Below are positions 31,283-39,880 of a stretch of 64,000 nucleotides of DNA, in pieces; position 1 is the first letter of the stretch, and every line of letters begins with the position of its first letter. Origin of the DNA: Streptomyces sp. NBC_00878 (lineage in GTDB: Bacteria; Actinomycetota; Actinomycetes; Streptomycetales; Streptomycetaceae); assembly GCF_026341515.1 (NCBI RefSeq), contig NZ_JAPEOK010000001.1, positions 2,170,001-2,234,000 of the forward strand. Reading direction: 5' to 3'. The position numbers and the translations under genes are program-made. The notes beneath the pieces were generated by a model. The model searched no databases and was not told the DNA's origin. It saw nothing but the letters and a program-made list of their open reading frames with translations.

Positions 31283-32469
31283 GCCAGGGTGCGAGCGAGC
31301 CCGGCCGTGTCGGGCGGGTCCACGAGATCGATGTGCTGCGCGGGTTCGCCCTGTTCGGCATCCTGCTCGTCAACGCCCAGATGATGGCGGGGCCGTACGC
31401 CTCGTTCGGTGGTGGTCCGGGGGCCTCGCCCGTCGACCGGGTGGCCGCCTGGGGCGTGACCGCGACGACCACCGCCTATCAGCTGTTCTCCTTTCTGTTC
31501 GGCTACAGCTTCGTGCTCCAGATGCGCTCCGCGCCGCGGGTGGGTGGCGCGTTCGCGGTGCGCCATCTACGGCGTACCGCGGGGTTGTTCGGGCTCGGGG
31601 TCGTCCATGCCGTGCTGCTCTTCCCCGGCGACATCCTGATGACGTACGCCGTTCTGGCGCTGATCCTGTACGGTCTGCGCGGTCTCTCTCCGCGCGCCGC
31701 GCTGCGGACCGCGGCCTGCCTGGTCGCGGGTCTGTCCGTCCTGCTGCTCGGGTACGGGCTGCTGACCGTCGCCTTCGCCGAACCGCTCACTGAGGCCCAG
31801 TACGCCCCCCGCGTCGCGGACACCGTGGCCGCCTACCGCAGTGGTGTCCTGTCGGTGATCGGGGCCCACCTGCGCGAACTGCCGACGACGCTCGGCGCGA
31901 ATCTGATGTACGCCCCCGACATGCTGGCGGCGTTCCTGGCGGGACTCGCGGCGGCCAAGGCGGGGCTGGTGGAGCGGCGCGGGCGGGACCGGCGGTGGCT
32001 GCGGCGGACGGTCGTACGGTGGGGGCCGGTCGGCCTGGCCGGTGGTGTGGTCACCGCGTGCTGTGCGAACTGGCCGCTGGACAGCCGGTGGTTCCTGGTC
32101 GGCCACGCGGTGTCGCTGCTGACCGCGCCGGCGCTCACGACGGCGTATGCGTGCGGACTGCTCCTGCTGCTCGACGCGCGCGGCCCGGCGGCGGCCGTAC
32201 TCGCCGCCTCCGGGCGCATGGCGCTCACCCACTACCTCAGCCAGTCGCTGGTCCTCGCGTGCGTGTTCACCGGGTACGGCTTCGGGCTCTACGACCGGGT
32301 CGGCACCGCCGCCGTCCTCGCGGGCTGCGTGGTGCTGTACGGCCTCCAACTCGCCCTCGGCGCATGGCTGATGGGCCGGGTGCGGTACGGGCCTGCCGAG
32401 CTGTTGCTGCGTACGGCCACGTCGGCGCGGTGGCCCGGGGTCCGTCCGCCTGTCTCGTCGGCGGCGTAG
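31279..32469 (+). CDS. DUF418 family multipass membrane protein
   Basis: A 396-residue protein with about ten hydrophobic segments. It has the family opening VHEIDVLRGFALFGILLVNA and the C-terminal GRMALTHYLSQSLVLACVF...YGFGLY. DUF418 proteins are related to membrane acyltransferase-like proteins and their substrates are unknown. The GTG start overlaps the preceding TGA as GTGA. Being under the same motif as the NlpC/P60 and effector-like genes suggests an envelope-modifying or immunity-like role; that is inference. Confidence 0.9.
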   Translation: MSQGASEPGRVGRVHEIDVLRGFALFGILLVNAQMMAGPYASFGGGPGASPVDRVAAWGVTATTTAYQLFSFLFGYSFVLQMRSAPRVGGAFAVRHLRRTAGLFGLGVVHAVLLFPGDILMTYAVLALILYGLRGLSPRAALRTAACLVAGLSVLLLGYGLLTVAFAEPLTEAQYAPRVADTVAAYRSGVLSVIGAHLRELPTTLGANLMYAPDMLAAFLAGLAAAKAGLVERRGRDRRWLRRTVVRWGPVGLAGGVVTACCANWPLDSRWFLVGHAVSLLTAPALTTAYACGLLLLLDARGPAAAVLAASGRMALTHYLSQSLVLACVFTGYGFGLYDRVGTAAVLAGCVVLYGLQLALGAWLMGRVRYGPAELLLRTATSARWPGVRPPVSSAA

Positions 32470-32793
32470 CGGGGGGAACGGGGATCGTCGTTGGGCCAGC
32501 TCTCCTCGGGGGGTGTGGTGAAGCCGAGTGCGCGCGCAACTGGCTGGCCATAGCCGCGAAAGCAGCAACGAACTGCGCCGCCGTAACCCCGCCAGGCGCA
32601 GCAGTCGCGCTTGCGTGCACGATCACGAGGGCAGTACGGACAGACAGGGGCACTGCTCGGGTGATGCTGGGCGACGACGGGGTCGCTGGTGGGGGGTGAG
32701 TCTCAAGGAGCGCTCGACACAAGGTAGTTGGGGCGCCACCATGGTGCTCCGGCGATGGCCGGGACGGGAATACCGCAGAGCAGGGGGTGGGAT

Positions 32794-33498
32794 GTGGGGT
32801 ACGACTTACTGCCGCGCGCGTATCGGATGAGACGGTCCCGGAGGCTCTTGTTCTTATGGTTGATCTTCGCGGGCACGCTGAGCCTCCCGGGAGGGATGCT
32901 GGCCGATGATGACGTGCCCGCCGCGATTGCCATCCCCTTCACCATCGCGTGGGTGACGTTCATGGGGTGGCTCTTCTACGCCGCCCTGCGCTGTTCCACC
33001 GCGGCGGACATCAAAGCGATCCATGTGCGTGGCATGGTCAGGCGCCGACGGCTGGCCTGGGCGGACGTCCAGGACATCAAGGCGGAGACAAAGTATTCGG
33101 AGGGCAATTCGGCCAGCGTGGTCGTGTACGTCTACGGCCGGGATGGCAGCAGGGTGCTGCTGCCGTTCGTCGACGATCTGCACGTCGACGTCGGGTACGA
33201 ACTCGCGGTGCTGATGGCGGCCTGGCAGGAGCTGCGCGGTGCGGACTGGTCGCCGGACCCGGCGGCCGCAGTTCTCATCGGTCGCCGCGGTGCGCGCCGA
33301 CAAGCCCTCGGGATCGGCTTCGCCTCCGTGGCACTGGCGTCCATCCCGCTGCTGGTGCTGATAGTGCTGCGGTTCTCCGTGGACATGCCCGGGTGGTTGA
33401 AGTCGATGCTGCACCCGCTCGTGGTCTTGGGCGTGGTGCCTCTGATCTTCGCACTGACCGCGATCGCCTCGTACCGCAGGCAGCTGAGCAACGGCTGA
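32794..33498 (+). CDS. membrane protein with PH-like domain
   Basis: A 234-residue protein. Hydrophobic helices near residues 15-35 and 40-60 are followed by a beta-rich PH-like stretch (HVRGMVRRRRLAWADVQDIKAE...VVVYVYGRDGSRVLLPFVDDLHVDVGYELAVLMAAW) and two further helices at the end (FASVALASIPLLVLIVLRF; LVVLGVVPLIFALTAIA). The GTG at 32794 is chosen for GGGGG six bases upstream; ATG 32827 is possible. Function unknown. The spacer 32470-32793 shows no other gene. Confidence 0.75.
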   Translation: MGYDLLPRAYRMRRSRRLLFLWLIFAGTLSLPGGMLADDDVPAAIAIPFTIAWVTFMGWLFYAALRCSTAADIKAIHVRGMVRRRRLAWADVQDIKAETKYSEGNSASVVVYVYGRDGSRVLLPFVDDLHVDVGYELAVLMAAWQELRGADWSPDPAAAVLIGRRGARRQALGIGFASVALASIPLLVLIVLRFSVDMPGWLKSMLHPLVVLGVVPLIFALTAIASYRRQLSNG

Positions 33499-33654
33499 CA
33501 AGCGCCGTACGACGATCACCGGCTGACGGACGACACCGCCGCGCAGGACCCAACCCGCCATCAGCCACGCCCCAGCGGTGCTCTGTCACGTTCAGAAGCT
33601 GTGTCTGAGGACTGCATGCCAAGGTGAGCCGTGATTCGTGCAGTTCATGGGCTT

Positions 33655-33684
33655 GTCGCTTCGGGCGGATCCGCCCGAAGCGAC
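33655..33684. repeat. perfect 30-bp palindrome without loop
   Basis: A 15-base half beginning GTCGCTTCGGGCGG is immediately repeated in inverse. It lies 157 bp after the membrane protein gene and may act as a distant terminator. Between 33499 and 34009 I see no convincing gene; a plus-strand frame from 33631 to 33984 is low complexity. Confidence 0.6.
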
Positions 33685-34009
33685 GGCTGGGCGGAAGCCG
33701 TTGCCGGTCGTACGGTGGCGAACATGAGCAGGGACGGTGTTCCCCGGCTGAGGCCCGGCGTCGCCGTCGAGGACCGCGACGCCGGGCCGCCGGGCCGCGA
33801 TTGTGCCTGGGGTGCGGGGCAGCTTCGGACCCGATCCGTCATCGGCGACGGCAACGAGCCCGAGCCCGAGCCGGGGCATCCTGTCCGTGCCATGCGGCCA
33901 CCGTACGGCCGGCAGCCACAACTGCCCAGTCTGGGCAGCGCGGAGGGAACACCCGGCAGTGCATCGTTTCGTGCCAAGACGTGAAGCGAGGGAGGTGAGC
34001 GCTCGTGGG

Positions 34010-34975
34010 TCAGCGGATGTCGAAGGTGAGGGCGGAGGCGATGCCGAGCGAGCGCTCGGAGGCGCCGACGGCCTTTCCGTTGACGCGGGCCGTGATCACG
34101 ATTCGGCGGACGTTGCCGTCAAGCTCCTCGCTCCCGGTGAACCTGAACCTGAACCTGAACTTTCGCGTGGAATCCGCGGGCAGCGCCCCGAACGGCATCG
34201 TCAGCGTCTCGGCGAGCAGCGAGCCGTCGTCCGGGGCGGTGACTTCCTTCCAGCCGGTGCCGTCGCGCCACTGGGTGCGTAGGGCCGTGGCCACGGGCTG
34301 GGCCGCCGAGTCGGGGCAGGCATCCGGGTCCCACGGGTCGTCCGAGTCCGCCGTGCAGGCGCTGTACTCCGCCTGAACCTGGGCCTTCGAGTACGTGCTG
34401 TGCGAGTGATTGGTGATCGTGTACACCACCTCGGTCCAGCGCCCTTTGCGCAGGACCACAGGTTCCTTGGGGGAGACGATATCGAGCGACAAGGTGGCCA
34501 ATCGCGCGGTCTCGTGCTCCCGCGCGAGCGTGCGTGAACCGTCCGTCATCGTGACGCCCACCGGAAGACCATCACCTTCGCCCCTGGGGCTGACGCGCGG
34601 AGTGATACGCAGAAACGCGAGCGAGCTGCCCCGCGGCAGGTCCATACGGAAGGTGCCGGTCGAGCCCCGCTTGTCCGCGGCAAGTTCAACCTTCTTCCAG
34701 CTGCCGTCGAGCTTGCGCTCCAGGTCCGGCAGTGGATCGCCGGTGTGGCCGAGCCCGATGCGCACCCGCACGGCGACGTCGGGCCGGGGGCGCCCCTCGT
34801 TGGAGAGGTCGAGCGCCATCCCGAGCTGGGTGTCCCCGCGGGTGCCGGTGGTGTTCATGGAGAGCGACACCGGCGATGAAGCCGACGCACTCGGCTTTGG
34901 ATCAGGCGTGTTGCCGCCGCACGCCGCCATAACGGTGAGCAGGGCAACGAGGCCCGCGAGCCGTACGCACCTCAA
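34010..34975 (-). CDS. secreted lipoprotein of unknown function
   Basis: A 321-residue protein with a lipoprotein signal (LVALLTVMAACGG; lipobox MAAC, Cys near residue 19) and a Ser/Ala linker. Two beta-sandwich-like parts follow. One has a repeated style (LSMNTTGTRGDTQLGMALDLSNEGRP; VVYTITNHSHSTYSKAQVQAEY) usual for immunoglobulin-like surface domains. The cysteines in YSACTADSD and PDACPDS may pair. The start is TTG 34975 with GGGGGA at good spacing. No enzyme motif is visible. It is transcribed alone. Confidence 0.75.
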   Translation of the reverse strand: MRCVRLAGLVALLTVMAACGGNTPDPKPSASASSPVSLSMNTTGTRGDTQLGMALDLSNEGRPRPDVAVRVRIGLGHTGDPLPDLERKLDGSWKKVELAADKRGSTGTFRMDLPRGSSLAFLRITPRVSPRGEGDGLPVGVTMTDGSRTLAREHETARLATLSLDIVSPKEPVVLRKGRWTEVVYTITNHSHSTYSKAQVQAEYSACTADSDDPWDPDACPDSAAQPVATALRTQWRDGTGWKEVTAPDDGSLLAETLTMPFGALPADSTRKFRFRFRFTGSEELDGNVRRIVITARVNGKAVGASERSLGIASALTFDIR

Positions 34976-35083
34976 CTGTCCCCCAGAACCGTAGATCGCA
35001 GGGATTCTAGGGGTTCGCGGCCACTGCTGGTTCGTCAGGGTCGGTGCCTACGGCCACGTTCGTCTTCGTTCGCCTGGCGGTGG

Positions 35084-35539
35084 CTATTGGGCGTCTTGTT
35101 GCTCGTAGACGAGGACTGGTATCCCAGGAGCGAATGCGTCGACGGCGGCCTGAAGGCCCTGGAGGTCGAGGCGCCAGCGGTTGATGGGGCGGCTGGCGAG
35201 GAAGAGCTCATGCTCGACGTGAGGGGCGAGTTTGGCCGTCTGGTCCGGCCGGAGTTTGGCGTTCATGCCCGGCAGGGGCGGTGCTCCCGCCCGTCGCTGG
35301 ACACCGATGTAGTCCATCGACGAGCCAGCCATGCGCTGCTGCCACACCACGACCGATGTGATGTCCCCCCACGGCACAAACGCCGTCTGCGCCGCGTATC
35401 TGGCCGGAGCACCGCCGAGCAGCACACCCTCGCCGTCGACGCGGAATGCGACCAGACGCTTCCACCCTGCCCCCGACAGCAATTGGAAGAGGGAGCGGGT
35501 GAAGTGCGCCTCGCACACGGCGTGATTCGAATCAAGCAT
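35084..35539 (-). CDS. hypothetical protein, 151 residues
   Basis: The protein contains a beta-rich stretch (WKRLVAFRVDGEGVLLGG; FVPWGDITSVVVWQQR; YIGVQRRAGAPPLPG) similar in rhythm to PH-like domains. A helical C-terminus follows (RLDLQGLQAAVDAFAPGIPVLVYE). There is no signal or membrane segment and I do not recognise a family. It lies just outside the transposase remnant. The spacer from 34976 to 35083 appears empty. Confidence 0.6.
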   Translation of the reverse strand: MLDSNHAVCEAHFTRSLFQLLSGAGWKRLVAFRVDGEGVLLGGAPARYAAQTAFVPWGDITSVVVWQQRMAGSSMDYIGVQRRAGAPPLPGMNAKLRPDQTAKLAPHVEHELFLASRPINRWRLDLQGLQAAVDAFAPGIPVLVYEQQDAQ

Positions 35540-35626
35540 GGCCAGAGGCTATCGGGACGACAGCGCCTGTACGGATTGGAGGCGCTGTCAGAACAAATCC
35601 CTGAGCCCAGAGGCGTACGCCGTGAC

Positions 35627-36127
35627 TTACGGCCTGCCGATGGCTTTGAGGGTCTCGGGGCGTTTGACGGTCTTGCCCACGTCGTAGCGGGGTGCGGGAC
35701 GGCGGTTCTTGGTCCCGGGCGGCCGTCCGGGACCGGTGCCACGAGGTTGGGGAACACGGGCCGGGCAGAGCAGGTGGGCTCGGATGTTTCTGAACCCCCG
35801 GCGGACCCGGGCCGGGGTGAGGCGTTCGGGTTTGGTCGGCTTCTTCCAGGGCCGGCGGAGGTCGACGGCCAGCGGCCGGGCGGGCCTGAGCTGGGTGTGC
35901 GCGATGACCAGGAGCCAGGTCCAGCGGTCCGGGTCCGCCGGGGTGGCTCCGGTCTTCGAGGACCACAGCCATACCGGCGGCGCCTCCCGCTCCTTGGAGA
36001 GGTGCTCGACTTTGAGGCGGACCAAGGTGCCCTCGACGATGGGGAGTTCACCGTCGTGCTCCAGCCGGGCCGAACGGTGGGTCAGTCGGCGGGCCCGAGC
36101 CGGGCCACGGCCACGATCCCGGTCCAC
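35627..36127 (-). pseudogene. remnant of a transposase gene (C-terminal part with internal deletion)
   Basis: The 166-residue frame holds the end of a common Streptomyces transposase family: SKEREAPPVWLWSSKTGATPAD, then RPLAVDLRRPWKKP, RLTPARVRRGFRNIRAHLLCP, GRPPGTKNRRPAPRYDVGKTVKRPETL. Two signs of decay show. The N-terminal catalytic part is absent. The segment between TPAD and DRWTWL, normally tens of residues with the last acidic catalytic residue, is missing in frame. The remnant abuts the 3' end of the secretion operon, so this edge has seen insertion and decay. Confidence 0.8.
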
Positions 36128-36164
36128 TACGTGGCACCGGGCTCCAGGACAGCGTGTTTGGCTA

Positions 36165-36217
36165 CTTCGGCCAGTTCGGCTAGTTCGGCCAGTTCGGCTA
36201 GTTCGGCTAGTTCGGCT
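36165..36217. repeat. 9-bp tandem repeat at the 3' end of the coupling ATPase gene
   Basis: About six units of TTCGGC(C/T)AG run from 36165 to 36217 and include the stop codon at 36207. Such short repeats change length easily and could alter the C-terminus. Confidence 0.7.
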
Positions 36218-37979
36218 TGGACAGGGTCACGCCCGGCAGGAGACGACTTGCCGCCCGTTCGGTGATGGCCGCCGTCTCCGCCTTCGCCGCCGCCGAGATG
36301 ACACCGGCGCCGGGCTCCTTGTACCAGGGGCGCAGCCGGATCAGGGCCGGCTTGACTCCGGTGGCCAGGAGGAGGGCGGTGCCCTTGGGGAGGGCGCGGA
36401 TCTTGTCGGGGGGCAGGACGGCCTCCTGGCGGTAGGAGTAGGAGCGTGAAGTGCCGTCCTTGCTGCGGGAGATGCTCGGCGTCTTCACATCGTGCTGGCC
36501 CACCAGGGTCGAGATCTTCTGGACGAAGTCGGCGTCGTCCAGGCCCGCGCCGAGGAGTTTGATGGTCGCCGCGCTCCACAGCGCGTCCATGCCGACCTCG
36601 CCCCACACCCGGGCTCCCTGGCGGTAACTCTGCAGCAGGGTCACGACGTTGATGCCGCGCGAGCCGAAGTGCGAGTAGAGGTCGGGCAGGTCGGAGATGC
36701 GGCACACGTTGGCGGCCTCGTCGAGGACCGCGGTCAGCGGCGGGTCGAGGCGGCCGCCCATGCGTTCGGCCGCCACGACGCCCGCGCGCATCGTCGCGTC
36801 GGCGAGGCCCGCGATGACGCCCGCCGCCGAGCCACCGCCGTCCTTGGACAGGAGGTAGAGGGTGTCGTTGCCGAGGACGTGCTGGTCGGGGCGGAATTCC
36901 GGGAGCTCGGGGTCGGGCGTGACCCAGGCGAGGATCTCGGGGTCCAGGAGGCAGGAGGCGGTCTGGCGGGCGGTCTCGTAGATGCCGTCCCGGGTCTCCA
37001 CCGCGCCGCGCACCGTGCCCTGCAACTGCTCGGCCATCGCGACGAGTCCGACCTCGCGGAGGAGGTCGATCGGGGTGCGGTCGGCCGGGTCGGCCAGCCA
37101 GGCCAGGAGTTCGGTCAGCGGGGCCTTGCCGCGGGCTGCGGCCAGGAAGAGGGCGGTGAGGGTGTTCTGGGCGGCCGAGATCCAGAAGTCCTTCTTCGCG
37201 GTGTCGTCGTTGACGGACGCGACGAAGTGGCCGGCCATCCGGCGGGCGCCCTCGATGGTGTGGCACTCGCCGAGGATGTTCCACCACATGGCACGCGGGG
37301 TGTGGGCGATGCCCTGCGGGTCGAACGTCCATACCGTGCCCGCCTTTTCGCGTTCGGCGCGGGTGACGGCGTACACGTCCGACTTGTTGGAGGTGAGCAG
37401 GACGGCGCCCTGGGCGCGCAGCACCCGGGGAACGGCGATGCCGGTGGACTTGCCGGCCCGGGGCGCCATGAGGTCGAGTTCCACGTCCTCGTAACTGCTG
37501 CGCAGCTCGGGGCCCTTGGGGTCGAGGTCGCCGAGGAGGTTGCCGGTCTCGTCCGGGTGCAGTTCCTCGCGGCCCTTGAGGGTGGGGCGCAGGTCGCGGG
37601 CGCGGGCCTCGATGCCCTTGGGGCACATGGCGGCGAGTTCGCGCCGGCCGGCGAGGCCCTTGGTGCCGGAGGCGCGGTCCATGAGGAGGTTGACGGCGAC
37701 GACGACGGGAACCGTGATGAGCGCCAGCACCCCGAGGATGCCCACGTAGACGACGACGGCCGGTGCCGCGGGCCACAGCGCGGCCGGTCCGGCCGATACC
37801 AGGCGGCCGATGGTGGACGCGGCGAAGGGCGGGGCGTCCCAGCCGTGGCCGGAGATTCCGGCGCCGAGGGTGCCGCCCGACCAGACGATGGTGAACGCGA
37901 AGAGGCCGATGCCCGCGATCGCGGCGATGGCCCAGGGCAGTTGCTCGTGCAGATCGCCCCCGGGGCGCGGGCCGCTCAT
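36207..37979 (-). CDS. VirD4/TraD-type coupling ATPase of a type IV secretion-like system
   Basis: A 590-residue protein. Two membrane segments lie near 15-35 and 75-95, then a P-loop ATPase. Walker A is a variant, MAPRAGKSTGIAVPRVL, near 173. VLLTSNKSDVYAVT follows, then Walker B LTAVLDEAANVCRI near 421. LYSHFGSRGINVVTLLQSYRQG and ALWSAATIKLLGAGLDD are typical of coupling proteins, which bring DNA or protein substrates to the channel. The C-terminus ends in a 9-bp tandem repeat. ATG 37979 overlaps the stop of the VirB4-type gene. No relaxase gene is nearby, so protein export or intracellular DNA handling is as likely as conjugation. Confidence 0.9.
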   Translation of the reverse strand: MSGPRPGGDLHEQLPWAIAAIAGIGLFAFTIVWSGGTLGAGISGHGWDAPPFAASTIGRLVSAGPAALWPAAPAVVVYVGILGVLALITVPVVVAVNLLMDRASGTKGLAGRRELAAMCPKGIEARARDLRPTLKGREELHPDETGNLLGDLDPKGPELRSSYEDVELDLMAPRAGKSTGIAVPRVLRAQGAVLLTSNKSDVYAVTRAEREKAGTVWTFDPQGIAHTPRAMWWNILGECHTIEGARRMAGHFVASVNDDTAKKDFWISAAQNTLTALFLAAARGKAPLTELLAWLADPADRTPIDLLREVGLVAMAEQLQGTVRGAVETRDGIYETARQTASCLLDPEILAWVTPDPELPEFRPDQHVLGNDTLYLLSKDGGGSAAGVIAGLADATMRAGVVAAERMGGRLDPPLTAVLDEAANVCRISDLPDLYSHFGSRGINVVTLLQSYRQGARVWGEVGMDALWSAATIKLLGAGLDDADFVQKISTLVGQHDVKTPSISRSKDGTSRSYSYRQEAVLPPDKIRALPKGTALLLATGVKPALIRLRPWYKEPGAGVISAAAKAETAAITERAASRLLPGVTLSKPN

Positions 37980-39880
37980 GCGGTCCACCGCCCGTCCGCC
38001 GCCTCGACGCCGGAGGGGCCGGAGGTGCCGGGGAATCCGTGCACCCCTTCCTGGGCGGCCCGGGCGACCTGCGCGGCGGCGTGGGCCGCGGCCTGTTCGA
38101 CGGCTTCCTCGGCGGCCTCCTCGTTGGTCCTCCAGCGGGTGTTGGTGTTGTGCAGTCGGCGTTCCGCGTCGGTGATGGCGACCTTGATGGGGATGCCGGG
38201 GCGGCCGCCGACCTTGATGAGGAAGCGGCCGCGGCCCGGCGGTTCCTCGTTGTCGCCGTTGACGCCCCAGCCGGGGGGCGAGGACCAGGACGAGACGAGT
38301 TCGATCTCGCGCCGGGACAGTCCGACCACCTTGCCCAGATCCTCCATCTCGGTCTTCGGCAGTCCGGCGCACACAACCATTCCGGCCCGCTCGACGAAGC
38401 CGCGGGCCTTCGCGCGGTCGGCGTCGGTACCGAGTGCCTCGGCGTCCTTGAGCGTGTGGGTGATCTTGGCGTCGCCGAGGCCGAGCGAGCGGTTGAGGCG
38501 GGTGAGCGCGTCGATGCGGTCGACGATGCCGGAGGCGGCGCGCAGCGGGCGCCACAGCTCGTCGAGCACGGTGAAGAACCAGCGCCGGGGGGCGAGTCCG
38601 GCGTCCGCGAGGGCGTGTGAGGCGGCCACCGTGCCGAGTCCGTCGGACCAGGCGGCGAGCATCGCGGCGGCGGTCAGCTGGGTGTCGGCCTCGCCGATGC
38701 CGGAGATGTCGATGCACACGGCGGGCGCGTCGGGGTTGATCCGGGTGGACGTCTCGGAGGCGAAGGTGTCGCCGAGGGGGCCGTCGAGGATGCCGAGCAG
38801 GGAGCGGTGCAGCGGGTCGACGGCGTCCCGGTAGCGGGCGTCGTCGCCCCGGTCGAGCGTGACCGCGCGCACCCGTGGCGGGCCCTCGGTGAGGACCCGC
38901 AGCACGTCGGGCAGCAGCACGGTGTGCCCGGCGGGGGTGCGTTCGCGCAGGTGGTGGAGGACGGCGGAGAGTACGGACTGCTCGTGGTCGTCCATCGGGC
39001 GACCGCGCACGATGGTGATGAGGGCGGCGACCATGTTCAGGACGCGGCCGTGGGCCTCGGCCTTCAGTACCTCTCCGGCCTCGCCGCCGATCGTCGCGGC
39101 GGCGGCGCCCATGGCGCCCGGGTCGAGGACGTTGATGCCGCCCCGGCCGCGGCCGATGGAGATGACCTGGCCGCCGAGCGCGCGGACGGTGTCGGCGTAG
39201 TCGGGCTTGAGGTCGCCGAGGACCAGCGGTACGACACCGGTCGCGGCGAGCCCGATCAGCATGCGGTTGACGAGGGTGGACTTGCCCAGGCCCGGCATGC
39301 CGAGCATGAACAGCGACGGGTTGGAGATGTAGCGGGCGCGGGTGAACCAGTTCAGGGGGTCGCCGCAGACCGTGGCGCCGGTGAACAGGTGCTGCCCGAG
39401 CGGTACTCCGGTCATCGGGGAGCCCGAACCGGCGGCGAACGGCCACATGCCGCAGGCCTGCACGGTGGTGGCACGCCACATGGTGGGCGGGTCCATGTAG
39501 CCGACGCGTCCACCGCCCGGGCCGTACCAGCCGCGCGGCGGGATGAACAGTTCCCTGGGCTTGGCGGGGCCTTTCTCCTTGGCGGGGCCCTTCTGCTTTG
39601 CGGGGCCCTTCTGCTTTGCGGGGCCCTTCTCCTTGCCGCCGCGCCGCGCACCGGAGTTCGCCTCGCCGGAATGTCCCTCGCCGGGATTCGCTCCGCCGAA
39701 GTTCGCCCCGCCGGAATTCGGCCCGCCCGAGTTCGCCTTGCGGGGCTTCTTCCGCCCGGAGGGCTCCTCCGTCCAGGGCTCTTCGTGCCCCGGCCGCCCC
39801 GCGGCCGGCTCTCTGAGCGACTGCTCCTCGGCCAGTCGGTCGGCGCGCTCGGCCTGCTTCTGCTCGCTCCGGCGGCTCAC
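37976..39880 (-). CDS. VirB4-type ATPase
   Basis: A 634-residue protein. The first 110 residues are a disordered basic stretch with repeats (NSGGANFGGANPGEG; KGPAKQKGPAKQKGPAKEK). The ATPase core follows: Walker A MLGMPGLGKSTLVNRML near 197, VLGDLKPDYADTVRALGGQ, a Walker B-like FTVLDELWRPL, and THTLKDAEALG. This is the energising ATPase that assembles pilin-type subunits in type IV systems. The start is GTG 39880, overlapping the SCO6880 gene's TGA as GTGA. The C-terminus is rich in Ala and Glu helices. Confidence 0.9.
   Translation of the reverse strand: MSRRSEQKQAERADRLAEEQSLREPAAGRPGHEEPWTEEPSGRKKPRKANSGGPNSGGANFGGANPGEGHSGEANSGARRGGKEKGPAKQKGPAKQKGPAKEKGPAKPRELFIPPRGWYGPGGGRVGYMDPPTMWRATTVQACGMWPFAAGSGSPMTGVPLGQHLFTGATVCGDPLNWFTRARYISNPSLFMLGMPGLGKSTLVNRMLIGLAATGVVPLVLGDLKPDYADTVRALGGQVISIGRGRGGINVLDPGAMGAAAATIGGEAGEVLKAEAHGRVLNMVAALITIVRGRPMDDHEQSVLSAVLHHLRERTPAGHTVLLPDVLRVLTEGPPRVRAVTLDRGDDARYRDAVDPLHRSLLGILDGPLGDTFASETSTRINPDAPAVCIDISGIGEADTQLTAAAMLAAWSDGLGTVAASHALADAGLAPRRWFFTVLDELWRPLRAASGIVDRIDALTRLNRSLGLGDAKITHTLKDAEALGTDADRAKARGFVERAGMVVCAGLPKTEMEDLGKVVGLSRREIELVSSWSSPPGWGVNGDNEEPPGRGRFLIKVGGRPGIPIKVAITDAERRLHNTNTRWRTNEEAAEEAVEQAAAHAAAQVARAAQEGVHGFPGTSGPSGVEAADGRWTA

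Noticed and set aside
33631..33984. A 117-codon plus-strand frame, including a possible ATG start at 33724 (SRDGVPRLRPGVAV)
   Set aside because: There is no good ribosome site, and a perfect palindrome lies inside the frame. The composition is low complexity. It may be a remnant but I cannot support a gene.
36165..36217. 9-bp tandem repeats as iterons or an oriT
   Set aside because: They overlap the end of a coding region. No relaxase or replication gene is nearby and there is no accompanying dyad.
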